Part shown: positions 1 to 17,912 of the stretch, piece after piece | Layout of the letters: every line of letters starts with the position of its first letter | Position numbering within the stretch: position 1 is the stretch's first letter | From: CAVRTM01 sp963696105 | GTDB taxonomy: Bacteria; Actinomycetota; Actinomycetes; Actinomycetales; Dermatophilaceae | NCBI GenBank assembly: GCA_963696105.1 | Contig: CAVOIP010000001.1 | Span: 248,001-312,000 of the forward strand | Reading direction: 5' to 3' | Length of the DNA: 64,000 nt | Position numbers and translations under genes: made by a program | The notes under the pieces: generated by a model | The model's input: the letters and a program-made list of their open reading frames with translations, nothing else | Databases searched by the model: none | What the model was told of the DNA's origin: nothing

Positions 1-1
1 C

Positions 2-3373
<3,372 letters not shown>

Positions 3374-3514
3374 TGAGCCGGGCCGGTGGGCCGTGGGGCA
3401 GGGTCCTGACGACGTCAGGAGCCCGCGCCGTGCGGCCCGCCGGTCCCGGACCGTCGGGTGACAGCCCGATCGCACGAAGTTATTTCCACGTTTGTGAACG
3501 AGAGAAGGACATCC

Positions 3515-7402
<3,888 letters not shown>

Positions 7403-7434
7403 CGGCGACGTACGGCGCCCTCAGGGTGCGCCTG

Positions 7435-7470
7435 CCGGACAGGACGGGCCGAGAGGCCGGTCCTGTCCGG
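7435..7470 (+). terminator. rpoBC terminator hairpin
   Basis: Inverted repeat 33 bp after the rpoC stop: an 11-bp arm CCGGACAGGAC pairs perfectly with GTCCTGTCCGG. After one G-G mismatch come four more pairs (GGCC/GGCC) closing a GAGA tetraloop. There is no U-tract, as is usual for GC-rich actinobacterial terminators. It separates rpoBC from the rpsL promoter. Confidence 0.85.
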
Positions 7471-7542
7471 TGGCCGGGCTCGGTCGCGGGGGAGTGGCAC
7501 GGCCACTGCCCCCGCGGCCGCGCTGCGTGGTGGCCGGGCGAT

Positions 7543-7571
7543 TTGGACGCCCACCGCGCAGCCGGTAACCT
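7543..7571 (+). promoter_or_regulatory. rpsL (str cluster) promoter and start of a ~240-nt leader
   Basis: The -35 TTGGAC (7543-7548) and -10 TAACCT (7566-7571) are 17 bp apart. The -35 sits in a GATTTGGA context repeated at the rpsJ promoter. A start near 7578 gives a leader of about 240 nt before rpsL, containing a small perfect hairpin (GAAGGGT TCG ACCCTTC) near 7648. Together with the terminator at 7435 this accounts for the gene-free stretch 7403-7817. Confidence 0.7.
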
Positions 7572-7817
7572 TGACGACTGTGCTCGGGCTCCCTCGAGCG
7601 CAAGAACCCCGATCTTCCCGCCCGTTCCGACGGCGCGGCGGAGCCGAAGGGTTCGACCCTTCCGCCGGGCAGCCTCCCAGGACCTCCTCAGACGAGGCCG
7701 GGGAGGAAGTGCAGGGGGGAGAAACCCGAGCGACACTCCCGACCACGGGGGTCGTGAGGGTCACCCAAGGAGTCCGCGGTCCCGCGGGCGATCGTCTTGA
7801 CGATGTACGGAGACTAC

Positions 7818-8192
7818 GTGCCTACGATCAACCAGCTGGTCCGCAAGGGCCGCCAGGACAAGGTCACCAAGACCAACACCCCGGCGCTCAAGGGCAGCCC
7901 CCAGCGACGCGGTGTGTGCACCCGCGTCTACACCACGACCCCGAAGAAGCCGAACTCCGCGCTGCGCAAGGTCGCGCGAGTCAAGCTCACCAGCGGCATC
8001 GAGGTCACCGCCTACATCCCGGGCGTCGGCCACAACCTGCAGGAGCACTCGATCGTGCTCGTGCGTGGCGGTCGTGTGAAGGACCTTCCCGGTGTCCGCT
8101 ACAAGATCGTCCGCGGCTCCCTCGACACCCAGGGTGTCAAGAACCGCAAGCAGGCCCGTAGCCGCTACGGCGCGAAGATGGAGAAGAAGTAA
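7818..8192 (+). CDS. rpsL: 30S ribosomal protein S12
   Basis: Decoding-centre protein S12, 124 residues. GTG 7818 (VPTINQLVRKG) was chosen over in-frame upstream codons at 7797 and 7803 because it matches the family start and has GGAGA five bases before it. The KPNSALRKVARV block carries the wild-type lysine of the streptomycin site. Its TAA overlaps the rpsG ATG by one base, indicating translational coupling. Confidence 0.97.
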   Translation: MPTINQLVRKGRQDKVTKTNTPALKGSPQRRGVCTRVYTTTPKKPNSALRKVARVKLTSGIEVTAYIPGVGHNLQEHSIVLVRGGRVKDLPGVRYKIVRGSLDTQGVKNRKQARSRYGAKMEKK

Positions 8193-8662
8193 TGCCTCGC
8201 AAGGGTCCCGCCCCGAAGCGGCCGCTCGTCATCGACCCGGTCTACGGTTCGCCGCTGGTCACCCAGCTGGTCAACAAGATCCTGCTCGACGGCAAGAAGT
8301 CCATCGCCGAGACGATCGTCTACGGCGCCCTGGAAGGTGCCCGTCAGAAGACCGGCACCGACCCCGTGGTCACCCTCAAGCGGGCGCTGGACAACATCAA
8401 GCCCAGCATCGAGGTCAAGAGCCGCCGCGTCGGCGGTGCGACCTACCAGGTGCCGATCGAGGTCAAGCCGGGTCGCTCCACGACCCTGGCCCTGCGCTGG
8501 ATGGTCGGCTACTCGCGTCAGCGTCGTGAGAAGACGATGACCGAGCGCCTGATGAACGAGATCCTGGACGCGAGCAACGGCCTGGGTGCCGCGGTCAAGC
8601 GCCGCGAGGACACCCACAAGATGGCCGAGTCCAACAAGGCCTTCGCGCACTACCGCTGGTAG
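8192..8662 (+). CDS. rpsG: 30S ribosomal protein S7
   Basis: S7, 156 residues, a primary 16S rRNA 3'-domain binder and the usual repressor of the str operon. It begins MPRKGPAPKRPL, overlapping the rpsL stop, and carries the typical core GGATYQVPIEV and the C-terminus SNKAFAHYRW. A strong hairpin separates it from fusA. Confidence 0.97.
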   Translation: MPRKGPAPKRPLVIDPVYGSPLVTQLVNKILLDGKKSIAETIVYGALEGARQKTGTDPVVTLKRALDNIKPSIEVKSRRVGGATYQVPIEVKPGRSTTLALRWMVGYSRQRREKTMTERLMNEILDASNGLGAAVKRREDTHKMAESNKAFAHYRW

Positions 8663-8670
8663 TACGCCTC

Positions 8671-8710
8671 CGGTCCCGGGACGCCCGCTTCGGCGGGCGG
8701 CCCGGGACCG
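8671..8710 (+). terminator. UUCG-capped hairpin between rpsG and fusA
   Basis: A 10-bp arm CGGTCCCGGG pairs with CCCGGGACCG. After one A-G mismatch, seven further pairs (CGCCCGC/GCGGGCG) close a TTCG tetraloop. It begins 9 bp after the rpsG stop and 89 bp before fusA. It could terminate, attenuate or protect the rpsL-rpsG message from processing. Confidence 0.7.
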
Positions 8711-8798
8711 CACCCGCGGACCGACGTGGCGAGGCAGATCCCTTTCCCGGCCCGCACCGCAGCAGCACATCCCTCGAGACGAGACGAGAAAAATCACC

Positions 8799-10901
<2,103 letters not shown>

Positions 10902-11005
10902 CGCGGTAACCATCCGCGCTGCTGTTCAAACCAATAACCAGAAAGCGTCGCCACGTCCGGCATGGTCGTACGGCGTAACACTAATAAGTCCTGAGGAGGA
11001 CCATA

Positions 11006-12203
11006 GTGGGCAAGGCGAAGTTCGAGCGGAACAAGCCGCACGTCAACATCGGCACCATCGGTCACATCGACCACGGTAAGACGACGCTGACGGCTGCTAT
11101 TTCCCGGACGCTGCACGACAAGTGGCCGGAGATGAACCCGGGCACCGAGGCCTTCGACCAGATCGACAAGGCCCCCGAAGAGCGCCAGCGTGGCATCACG
11201 ATCTCCATCGCGCACATCGAGTACCAGACGGAGAAGCGTCACTACGCCCACGTCGACTGCCCGGGTCACGCGGACTACGTGAAGAACATGATCACGGGTG
11301 CGGCGCAGATGGACGGCGCCATCCTCGTGGTCGCGGCCACCGACGGCCCGATGCCGCAGACCAAGGAGCACGTGCTCCTGGCCCGCCAGGTCGGCGTCCC
11401 CTACATCGTCGTCGCGCTGAACAAGGCCGACATGGTCGATGACGAGGAGATCCTGGAGCTCGTCGAGCTCGAGGTGCGCGAGCTGCTCAGCGCCTACGAG
11501 TTCGACGGCGACAACCTGCCGATCGTGCGCGTGTCCGCGCTGAAGGCCCTCGAGGGTGACCCCGAGTGGGCCGGCAAGATCCTCGAGCTGATGGACGCGG
11601 TCGACGAGGCCATCCCGCAGCCCGAGCGTGACGTCGACAAGCCGTTCCTCATGCCCGTCGAGGACGTCTTCACGATCACCGGTCGTGGCACCGTCGTCAC
11701 CGGTCGCATCGAGCGCGGCATCCTCAAGGTCAACGAGGAGGTCGAGATCGTCGGCATCAAGGACAGCTCGTCCAAGACGACGGTCACCGGCATCGAGATG
11801 TTCCGCAAGCTGCTCGACGAGGGTCGTGCGGGCGAGAACGTCGGCCTGCTGCTTCGTGGCACCAAGCGCGAGGACGTCGAGCGCGGCCAGGTCATCGTCA
11901 AGCCGGGCTCGATCACGCCGCACACCGAGTTCGAGGCGAACGTCTACATCCTGTCCAAGGACGAGGGTGGCCGTCACACGCCGTTCTACGACAACTACCG
12001 TCCCCAGTTCTACTTCCGGACGACGGACGTCACGGGCGTCGTGAAGCTGCCCGAGGGCACCGAGATGGTCATGCCCGGTGACAACACCGAGATGACGGTC
12101 GACCTGATCCAGCCCATCGCCATGGAGGACGGGCTGCAAGTTCGCCATCCGTGAGGGTGGCCGTACGGTCGGCGCCGGTCGCGTCACCAAGATCAACAAG
12201 TGA
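11006..12203 (+). CDS. tuf: Elongation factor Tu, with one frame-shifting base near the 3' end
   Basis: EF-Tu delivers aminoacyl-tRNA to the ribosome. GTG 11006 follows GAGGAGGA. GHIDHGKTTLT, DCPGHADYV and NKAD are present. As written the frame stops early at 12154 (...MEDGLQVRHP). Removing one C at 12137 (CTG[C]AAGTTC) restores KFAIREGGRTVGAG...TKINK with a stop at 12201, the universal EF-Tu ending, about 398 residues. EF-Tu is essential and no second copy is visible here, so I treat this as a sequencing error. A strong terminator follows. Confidence 0.95.
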
Positions 12204-12245
12204 TCTGATGCGTCCCGCCACTGGCGTGACGCACCTGATCCAGTC

Positions 12246-12279
12246 CTGTGGGGCCCGGACGTCGGCTCGGGCCCCACAG
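12246..12279 (+). terminator. tuf (str cluster) terminator
   Basis: A perfect 12-bp stem, CTGTGGGGCCCG with CGGGCCCCACAG, encloses a 10-nt loop, 43 bp after the intended tuf stop. No U-tract follows. It closes the str cluster before the S10 promoter. Confidence 0.85.
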
Positions 12280-12816
12280 TGCTGTCCGGGGCCGCTGTAG
12301 ACGTCCCTGGGCCCGTGCAGGCTCGGGTGGGCCGTCGGGGGAGCTCAGGGCCCGGCTCCGGGGAGCGCGACCGGCCGGAGGCCGGGGCGCTGGGCGTTCC
12401 AGGCTCAGCGCCTGCTCGCACGAGTCCGCCGGCCCGGCGGGACGTCATCGGGGGAACACCGGCGGCGTACCGGCGTGTCGTCGGCGTGTCGCGGGCGCGG
12501 TCGGGGGTAGAGGGGCACCGATTTGGATCGGGCGCCCTTCCTCTGGCACTATGGACCGGTTGCTTGACGCGCGGTGAAGACCAATGTCTGCACCGCCGCC
12601 CCTCGAGAGGCTCGGCGCGCCGTACGGTGCGCGGGCCCGGCAGGGAAGCGCAAGCCACCGGCCCTGACGGGTTTCCGATGGACCTGCGAGAGCGGCGTGA
12701 AGCTTGCGCCTGCCCTCGCGGCACGCAGCGGGTGCGACACACCCGACCGCGGGGGTCGGAAGGCTACAGGATCGGCCACAAGCAAGCGGTACGACGAGAG
12801 AGAGACAGACGAAGCG
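12280..12816 (+). other. Intergenic region and long rpsJ leader
   Basis: No gene is supported here. The first 240 bp are GC-rich spacer. A promoter lies at 12523-12552. The remaining ~260 nt would form the 5' leader of the S10 transcript, long enough for the L4- or otherwise structured leader control seen in other bacteria, although no specific known fold was recognised by eye. Confidence 0.55.
12523..12552 (+). promoter_or_regulatory. rpsJ (S10 cluster) promoter candidate
   Basis: The -35 TTGGAT (12523-12528) and -10 CACTAT (12547-12552) are 18 bp apart. The -35 is preceded by GAT, so the eight bases GATTTGGA match the rpsL promoter exactly. Predicted start is near 12559, about 258 nt upstream of rpsJ. 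Confidence 0.55.
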
Positions 12817-13125
12817 ATGGCGGGACAAAAGATCCGCATCCGGCTGAAGTCCTATGACCACGAGGTCATTGACAGCTCGGCGCGCAAGATTGTCGACACG
12901 GTGACCCGTGCCGGCGCGACGGTCGTCGGCCCTGTGCCGCTGCCGACGGAGAAGAACGTCTTCGTCGTCATCCGTTCGCCGCACAAGTACAAGGACAGCC
13001 GCGAGCACTTCGAGATGCGCACGCACAAGCGTCTCATCGACATCGTCGACCCCACCCCCAAGGCGGTCGACTCGTTGATGCGCCTCGACCTTCCGGCCGA
13101 TGTCAACATCGAGATCAAGCTCTAA
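12817..13125 (+). CDS. rpsJ: 30S ribosomal protein S10
   Basis: S10 (NusE), 102 residues, a 30S head protein that also joins antitermination complexes. The start ATG 12817 (MAGQKIRIRLKSYDHEV) is the family start; the longer open frame upstream to 12574 has no homology. The loop SPHKYKDSREHFEMRTHKR is typical. It opens the S10 cluster, and rplC starts 9 bp after its stop. Confidence 0.97.
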   Translation: MAGQKIRIRLKSYDHEVIDSSARKIVDTVTRAGATVVGPVPLPTEKNVFVVIRSPHKYKDSREHFEMRTHKRLIDIVDPTPKAVDSLMRLDLPADVNIEIKL

Positions 13126-13134
13126 GGACCACCA

Positions 13135-13791
13135 ATGACTAACGCTATTGAGCGCAGCGTCAAGGGCGTCCTTGGCGAGAAGCTCGGCATGACCCAGGTC
13201 TGGGACGCCGACAACCGGCTCGTTCCGGTGACGGTCGTCAAGGCCGGCCCCTGCGTCGTGACGCAGGTGCGCAACGCCGACAACGACGGCTACGCCGCGG
13301 TGCAGATCGCGTACGGCGCGATCGACCCCCGCAAGGTGAACAAGCCGATGGCTGGGCACTTCGCCAAGGCCGGCGTCACGCCGCGCCGTCACCTGGTCGA
13401 GCTCCGCACGGCCGACTCCGCGACGTACGAGGTGGGCCAGGAGCTCACCGTCGAGTCGTTCGAGACCGGCCAGGACATCGACGTGACCGGCACCACCAAG
13501 GGCAAGGGCTTCGCCGGTGTGATGAAGCGTCACGGCTTCCACGGCGTCGGCGCCTCGCACGGTGCGCACAAGAACCACCGCAAGCCCGGCTCCATCGGTG
13601 GCTGTGCCACCCCTGGTCGCGTGTTCAAGGGCATGCGGATGGCCGGTCGCATGGGCGGCGTGCGCCAGACCACCCAGAACCTCACGATCCACGCCGTGGA
13701 CGCCGACCGGGGTCTGCTGCTGATCAAGGGCGCCGTTCCCGGCCCCCGCGGCGGCATCGTCCTCGTGCGCACGGCTGCCAAGGGAGCCTGA
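13135..13791 (+). CDS. rplC: 50S ribosomal protein L3
   Basis: L3, 218 residues, an early 23S assembly protein near the peptidyl transferase centre. It contains VLGEKLGMTQVWD and the long central loop GTTKGKGFAGVMKRHGF followed by the glutamine/glycine-rich tip. It is cotranscribed with rpsJ and rplD, with 5 bp to the rplD ATG. Confidence 0.97.
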   Translation: MTNAIERSVKGVLGEKLGMTQVWDADNRLVPVTVVKAGPCVVTQVRNADNDGYAAVQIAYGAIDPRKVNKPMAGHFAKAGVTPRRHLVELRTADSATYEVGQELTVESFETGQDIDVTGTTKGKGFAGVMKRHGFHGVGASHGAHKNHRKPGSIGGCATPGRVFKGMRMAGRMGGVRQTTQNLTIHAVDADRGLLLIKGAVPGPRGGIVLVRTAAKGA

Positions 13792-13796
13792 TCGCC

Positions 13797-14483
13797 ATGC
13801 CGACGATTGACATCATCAGCCCGACGGGGGCCAAGGCCGGCTCCGTCGACCTGCCGGACGAGGTCTTCGACGTCCAGACCAACATCCCCCTGATCCACCA
13901 GGTGGTCGTGGCCCAGCTGGCCGCGGCCCGCCAGGGGACGCACTCCACCAAGACCCGCGGCGAGGTTCGCGGTGGTGGCCGCAAGCCGTACCGCCAGAAG
14001 GGCACCGGCCGCGCCCGTCAGGGCTCGACCCGTGCGCCGCAGTTCGCCGGTGGTGGCGTCGTCCACGGCCCGCAGCCGCGCGACTACAGCCAGCGGACCC
14101 CGAAGAAGATGAAGGCCGCCGCGCTGCGTGGCGCCCTGTCCGACCGGGCCCGCCACGGTCGCCTGCACGTGTTCAGCTCGCTGGTCGAGGGCGACGTCCC
14201 GTCGACCAAGGCCGCGTGGGCGCTGCTGAACGGCCTGACCGAGCGCAAGAACCTGCTCGTGGTGGTCGACCGTGAGGACACCACGTCGCTGAAGAGCCTG
14301 CGCAACCTCGAGAACGTCCACGTCCTCGTGCCGGGCCAGCTGAACACCTACGACGTGCTCTGCGCCGACGACATCGTCTTCACCGAGAGCTCGCTGCAGA
14401 CCTACCTCGCCGGCCCCACCAAGGGTCGGGTGGCGTCGTCCGCAGCCGCCGACCAGGCCGCCGTCGCCGGCGACCGACAGTGA
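13797..14483 (+). CDS. rplD: 50S ribosomal protein L4
   Basis: L4, 228 residues. It contains the exit-tunnel extension GTGRARQGSTRAPQFAGGG and the globular body that in many bacteria represses the S10 operon. The C-terminus has an alanine-rich tail (SSAAADQAAVAGDRQ). The stop lies 18 bp before the rplW GTG. Confidence 0.96.
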   Translation: MPTIDIISPTGAKAGSVDLPDEVFDVQTNIPLIHQVVVAQLAAARQGTHSTKTRGEVRGGGRKPYRQKGTGRARQGSTRAPQFAGGGVVHGPQPRDYSQRTPKKMKAAALRGALSDRARHGRLHVFSSLVEGDVPSTKAAWALLNGLTERKNLLVVVDREDTTSLKSLRNLENVHVLVPGQLNTYDVLCADDIVFTESSLQTYLAGPTKGRVASSAAADQAAVAGDRQ

Positions 14484-14501
14484 CGTTGTGGAGGACACCA
14501 A

Positions 14502-14804
14502 GTGAGCAACCTGGGCAAGGACCCCCGCGACATCCTGTTCGCGCCGGTCGTGTCGGAGAAGTCCTACGGACTGCTCGACGAGGGCAAGTACACCTTCGTC
14601 GTGGACCCGCGGGCCAACAAGACCGAGATCAAGATCGCGGTCGAGCGTGTCTTCAACGTCAAGGTGGACTCGGTGAACACGCTGAACCGCCAGGGGAAGA
14701 CCCGTCGCACCCGCTTCGGTCTGGGCAAGCGCAAGGACACCAAGCGCGCGATCGTCACCCTCAAGGAAGGCTCGATCGACATCTTCGGAGGACCGGTCGG
14801 CTGA
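14502..14804 (+). CDS. rplW: 50S ribosomal protein L23
   Basis: L23, 100 residues, sits at the tunnel exit and docks trigger factor, SRP and SecY. GTG 14502 (VSNLGKDPRDILFAPVVSEK) follows GGAGGAC. The family core TNLxxxNRQGKTRR-like segment reads NTLNRQGKTRRTRFG. It lies within the S10 cluster. Confidence 0.96.
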   Translation: MSNLGKDPRDILFAPVVSEKSYGLLDEGKYTFVVDPRANKTEIKIAVERVFNVKVDSVNTLNRQGKTRRTRFGLGKRKDTKRAIVTLKEGSIDIFGGPVG

Positions 14805-14855
14805 CCGGGTCCACCGAGACTGATTGAGACGATAGGGAACTGAGGACAACAGACC

Positions 14856-15692
14856 ATGGGTATCCGTAAGTACAAGCCGACCACACCGGGTCGCCGCGGC
14901 TCCAGCGTCGCCGACTTCGTGGAGGTCACGCGGTCGACGCCGGAGAAGTCGCTGGTGCGCCCGCTGACCAAGAGCGGTGGCCGTAACAACGCCGGCCGCA
15001 TCACGACGCGCCACATCGGTGGGGGTCACAAGCGTGCCTACCGCGTCATCGACTTCCGTCGCCACGACAAGGACGGCGTGCCGGCCAAGGTCGCTCACAT
15101 CGAGTACGACCCCAACCGCACGGCCCGCATCGCGCTGCTGCACTACGCGGACGGCGAGAAGCGCTACATCCTCGCGCCGAACCGCTGCGCCAGGGCGATG
15201 CGATCGAGAACGGTCGCGGGGGCCGACATCAAGCCGGGCAACAGCCTGCCGCTGCGCAACATCCCGGTCGGTACGGTCATCCACGCGATCGAGCTCCGCC
15301 CCGGTGGCGGCGCCAAGATCGCGCGCTCGGCCGGCACCAAGGTCCAGCTCGTCGCCAAGGACGGCCCCTACGCCCAGCTGCGTATGCCCTCCGGTGAGAT
15401 CCGCAACGTCGACCTGCGCTGCCGCGCGACGGTCGGCGAGGTGGGCAACGCCGAGCAGAGCAACATCAACTGGGGCAAGGCCGGCCGCATGCGCTGGAAG
15501 GGCAAGCGCCCCACCGTCCGTGGTGTCGCCATGAACCCGGTCGACCACCCGCACGGTGGTGGTGAGGGCAAGACCTCCGGTGGACGTCACCCGGTCAGCC
15601 CGTGGGGACAGGCCGAGGGCCGCACCCGTCGCCCCAACAAGGAGAGCGACAAGATGATCGTCCGTCGCCGCCGTACTGGCAAGAAGCGCTGA
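14856..15692 (+). CDS. rplB: 50S ribosomal protein L2, with a 12-codon miscoded patch
   Basis: L2, 278 residues, needed for subunit association and peptidyl transfer. The C-terminal catalytic-region block GVAMNPVDHPHGGGEGK is intact. Residues 111-122 (nt 15186-15221) read CARAMRSRTVAG, where L2 proteins have LRQGDAIENGRG or similar. Adding one C before 15186 and removing one G from the five-G run near 15220 restores that sequence exactly. The pair of opposite indels keeps the overall frame open and so is easy to miss. Confidence 0.96.
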   Translation: MGIRKYKPTTPGRRGSSVADFVEVTRSTPEKSLVRPLTKSGGRNNAGRITTRHIGGGHKRAYRVIDFRRHDKDGVPAKVAHIEYDPNRTARIALLHYADGEKRYILAPNRCARAMRSRTVAGADIKPGNSLPLRNIPVGTVIHAIELRPGGGAKIARSAGTKVQLVAKDGPYAQLRMPSGEIRNVDLRCRATVGEVGNAEQSNINWGKAGRMRWKGKRPTVRGVAMNPVDHPHGGGEGKTSGGRHPVSPWGQAEGRTRRPNKESDKMIVRRRRTGKKR

Positions 15693-15707
15693 TAGGAGCC
15701 CTGGAAA

Positions 15708-15989
15708 ATGCCTCGTAGCCTGAAGAAGGGCCCCTTCATCGACGACCACCTCCAGAAGAAGGTGGATGTCCAGAACGAAGCGGGCACCAAGACCGTCATC
15801 AAGACCTGGTCGCGTCGCTCCATGATCGTGCCCGACATGCTCGGCCACACGATCGCGGTGCACGACGGCCGCAAGCACATCCCGGTCTTCGTGACCGAGT
15901 CCATGGTCGGACACAAGCTCGGTGAGTTTGCCCCGACCAGGACGTTCAAGGGTCACGTGAAGGACGACAAGAAGGGTCGCCGCCGCTAA
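15708..15989 (+). CDS. rpsS: 30S ribosomal protein S19
   Basis: S19, 93 residues, a 30S head protein contacting S13. It starts MPRSLKKGPFIDDHL and has the conserved VFVTESMVGHKLGEFAPTRTF. It sits 15 bp after rplB and 58 bp before rplV. Confidence 0.97.
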   Translation: MPRSLKKGPFIDDHLQKKVDVQNEAGTKTVIKTWSRRSMIVPDMLGHTIAVHDGRKHIPVFVTESMVGHKLGEFAPTRTFKGHVKDDKKGRRR

Positions 15990-16047
15990 GCGGTGGTCCA
16001 CACCTCACAACCATTCGAGATATTTCGAACGAAAGCAAGGGACAGCG

Positions 16048-16416
16048 ATGGAAGCCAAGGCGCAGGCGCGGCACGTCCGTGTCACGCCCATGAAGGCCCG
16101 CCGCGTCGTGGACCTGATCCGTGGCAAGCAGGCGACCGAGGCCATTGCGGTGCTGCAGTTCGCACCGCAGGCCGCGAGCGAGCCCGTCCGCAAGGTGCTG
16201 CAGAGCGCCATTGCGAACGCTCGCGTGAAGGCCGACAAGGCAGCAGAGGCATTCGACGAGCGCACGCTGGTGATCAGCGAGGCGTACGTCGACGAGGGCC
16301 CGACGATGAAGCGGTTCCGACCGCGCGCACAGGGTCGTGCCTACCGCATCCGCAAGCGGACGAGCCACATCAGCGTGATCGTGTCGCAGCCGGAGAACAA
16401 GGGAGGAACCCGCTAA
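16048..16416 (+). CDS. rplV: 50S ribosomal protein L22
   Basis: L22, 122 residues, whose beta-hairpin lines the exit tunnel. It begins MEAKAQARHVRVTPMKAR and has the hairpin segment RPRAQGRAYRIRKRTSH. The stop overlaps the rpsC start by one base (TAATG). Confidence 0.97.
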   Translation: MEAKAQARHVRVTPMKARRVVDLIRGKQATEAIAVLQFAPQAASEPVRKVLQSAIANARVKADKAAEAFDERTLVISEAYVDEGPTMKRFRPRAQGRAYRIRKRTSHISVIVSQPENKGGTR

Positions 16417-17257
16417 TGGGTCAGAAGGTCAACCCGCACGGCTTCCGCCTGGGCATCACGACCGAGCACCGCAGCCGCTGGTTCGCTGACAGCACCAAGG
16501 TGGGTCAGCGCTACCGCGACTACGTGAAGGAAGACGTCGCGATCCGCAAGCTGATGTCCAAGGGCATGGAGCGCGCCGGTATCTCGCGCGTCGAGATCGA
16601 GCGCACGCGTGACCGCGTCCGTGTCGACATCCACACCGCCCGCCCGGGCATCGTCATCGGCCGCCGCGGCGCCGAGGCCGACCGCATCCGTGGCGAGCTC
16701 GAGAAGCTCACGGGCAAGCAGGTGCAGCTGAACATCCTCGAGGTCAAGAACCCCGAGATCGACGCGCAGCTGGTCGCCCAGGGCGTCGCCGAGCAGCTGT
16801 CGGCCCGCGTGTCGTTCCGTCGCGCCATGCGCAAGAGCATGCAGTCCTCGCTGCGCGCCGGCGCCAAGGGCATCCGGGTGCAGTGCTCCGGCCGCCTCGG
16901 TGGCGCGGAGATGTCGCGCTCGGAGTTCTACCGCGAGGGTCGTGTGCCGCTGCACACGCTGCGCGCGAACATCGACTACGGCTTCTACGAGGCCCGCACC
17001 ACGTTCGGACGGATCGGCGTGAAGGTCTGGATCTACAAGGGTGACGTCACGGCCAAGGAGCTTGCTCGCGAGCAGGCTGCTGCGCCGTCCCGCCCGGCTC
17101 GCGGCCCGCGCCGCGACGGTGCCGACCGCCCGGCCCGTGGTGGCCGCCCGGCTCGCGCCCCGCGCACCGAGGGTGCTGCCCCGTCGACAACGAGGCGGCT
17201 CCGGCCGTCGAGGCGGCCGCGGCTGCTCCGGCAGGCACTGAGGGAGCTGAGTCCTGA
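16416..17257 (+). CDS. rpsC: 30S ribosomal protein S3, frameshifted in the C-terminal tail
   Basis: S3 forms the mRNA entry channel. It begins MGQKVNPHGFRLG; the KH domain GIVIGRRGAEADRIR lies near residue 75. The conserved body ends near nt 17060 and is followed by an Arg/Pro/Gly-rich tail. One G is missing near 17186: with it the tail becomes acidic and alanine-rich and stops at TGA 17255, overlapping the rplP ATG by one base. As written the frame runs on to 17348 through rplP. The intended length is about 280 residues. Confidence 0.94.
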
Positions 17258-17676
17258 TGTTGATTCCCCGTCGGGTCAAGCACCGCAAGCAGCACCACCC
17301 GGGTCGCTCGGGCGCCGCCAAGGGCGGCACGGCGATCGCGTTCGGTGACTACGGCCTCCAGGCTCTCGAGCCGGCCTACGTGACCAACCGTCAGATCGAG
17401 TCGGCGCGTATCGCGATGACTCGTTACATGAAGCGTGGCGGCAAGGTGTGGATCAACATCTACCCCGACCGCCCGCTGACCAAGAAGCCTGCCGAGACCC
17501 GCATGGGTTCCGGTAAGGGTTCGCCGGAGTGGTGGATTGCCAACGTCAAGCCGGGCCGCATGATGTTCGAGATCTCGGGTGTGCCCGAGGACGTCGCACG
17601 TGAGGCCATGCGTCTGGCGATGCACAAGCTGCCGATGAAGTGCCGCTTCGTTCGGCGTGAGGGTGGTGACATCTGA
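17257..17676 (+). CDS. rplP: 50S ribosomal protein L16
   Basis: L16, 139 residues, near the A site and the 5S rRNA. It starts MLIPRRVKHRKQHHPGR and contains the conserved GSGKGSPEWWIANVKPGR. It overlaps the stop of rpsC (once corrected) and the start of rpmC by one base each, so this run is tightly coupled. Confidence 0.97.
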   Translation: MLIPRRVKHRKQHHPGRSGAAKGGTAIAFGDYGLQALEPAYVTNRQIESARIAMTRYMKRGGKVWINIYPDRPLTKKPAETRMGSGKGSPEWWIANVKPGRMMFEISGVPEDVAREAMRLAMHKLPMKCRFVRREGGDI

Positions 17677-17912
17677 TGGCAGTCGGTACCAACGACCTGG
17701 CCTCAGCCCAGCTGCGTGGCCTGGACGACGAACGACTCGTCGACGAGCTGCGCAAGTCCAAGGAAGAGCTGTTCAACCTGCGCTTCCAGTCCGCGACCGG
17801 TCAGCTCGAGAACCACGGTCGTCTGCGCGCGGTCAAGAAGGACATCGCGCGGATCTACACCGAGATGCGTGAGCGCGAGCTCAACATCGGCCGGGGTCCG
17901 GAGAAGAACGTC
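17676..17912 (+). CDS. rpmC: 50S ribosomal protein L29, fused in frame to S17 as written
   Basis: L29, at the tunnel exit. It begins MAVGTNDLASAQLRGLDDERL, and the signature KEELFNLRFQSATGQLENHGR is followed by the helix ending MRERELNIGRG. No stop codon separates it from S17: the frame continues ...GPEKNV-MSDQQQE. A one-base shift upstream would give a stop overlapping the S17 ATG (ATGA), the usual junction, so a missed indel near 17890-17910 is likely. A genuine L29-S17 fusion is the alternative. The first 79 residues belong to L29. Confidence 0.9.

Noticed and set aside
3458..3514. Upstream start for rpoC at 3458
   Set aside because: It adds 19 unconserved residues and includes the ribosome-binding site of GTG 3515.
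12574..12816. N-terminal extension of S10 from ATG 12574
   Set aside because: The extra 81 residues have no S10 homology; the region fits an mRNA leader.
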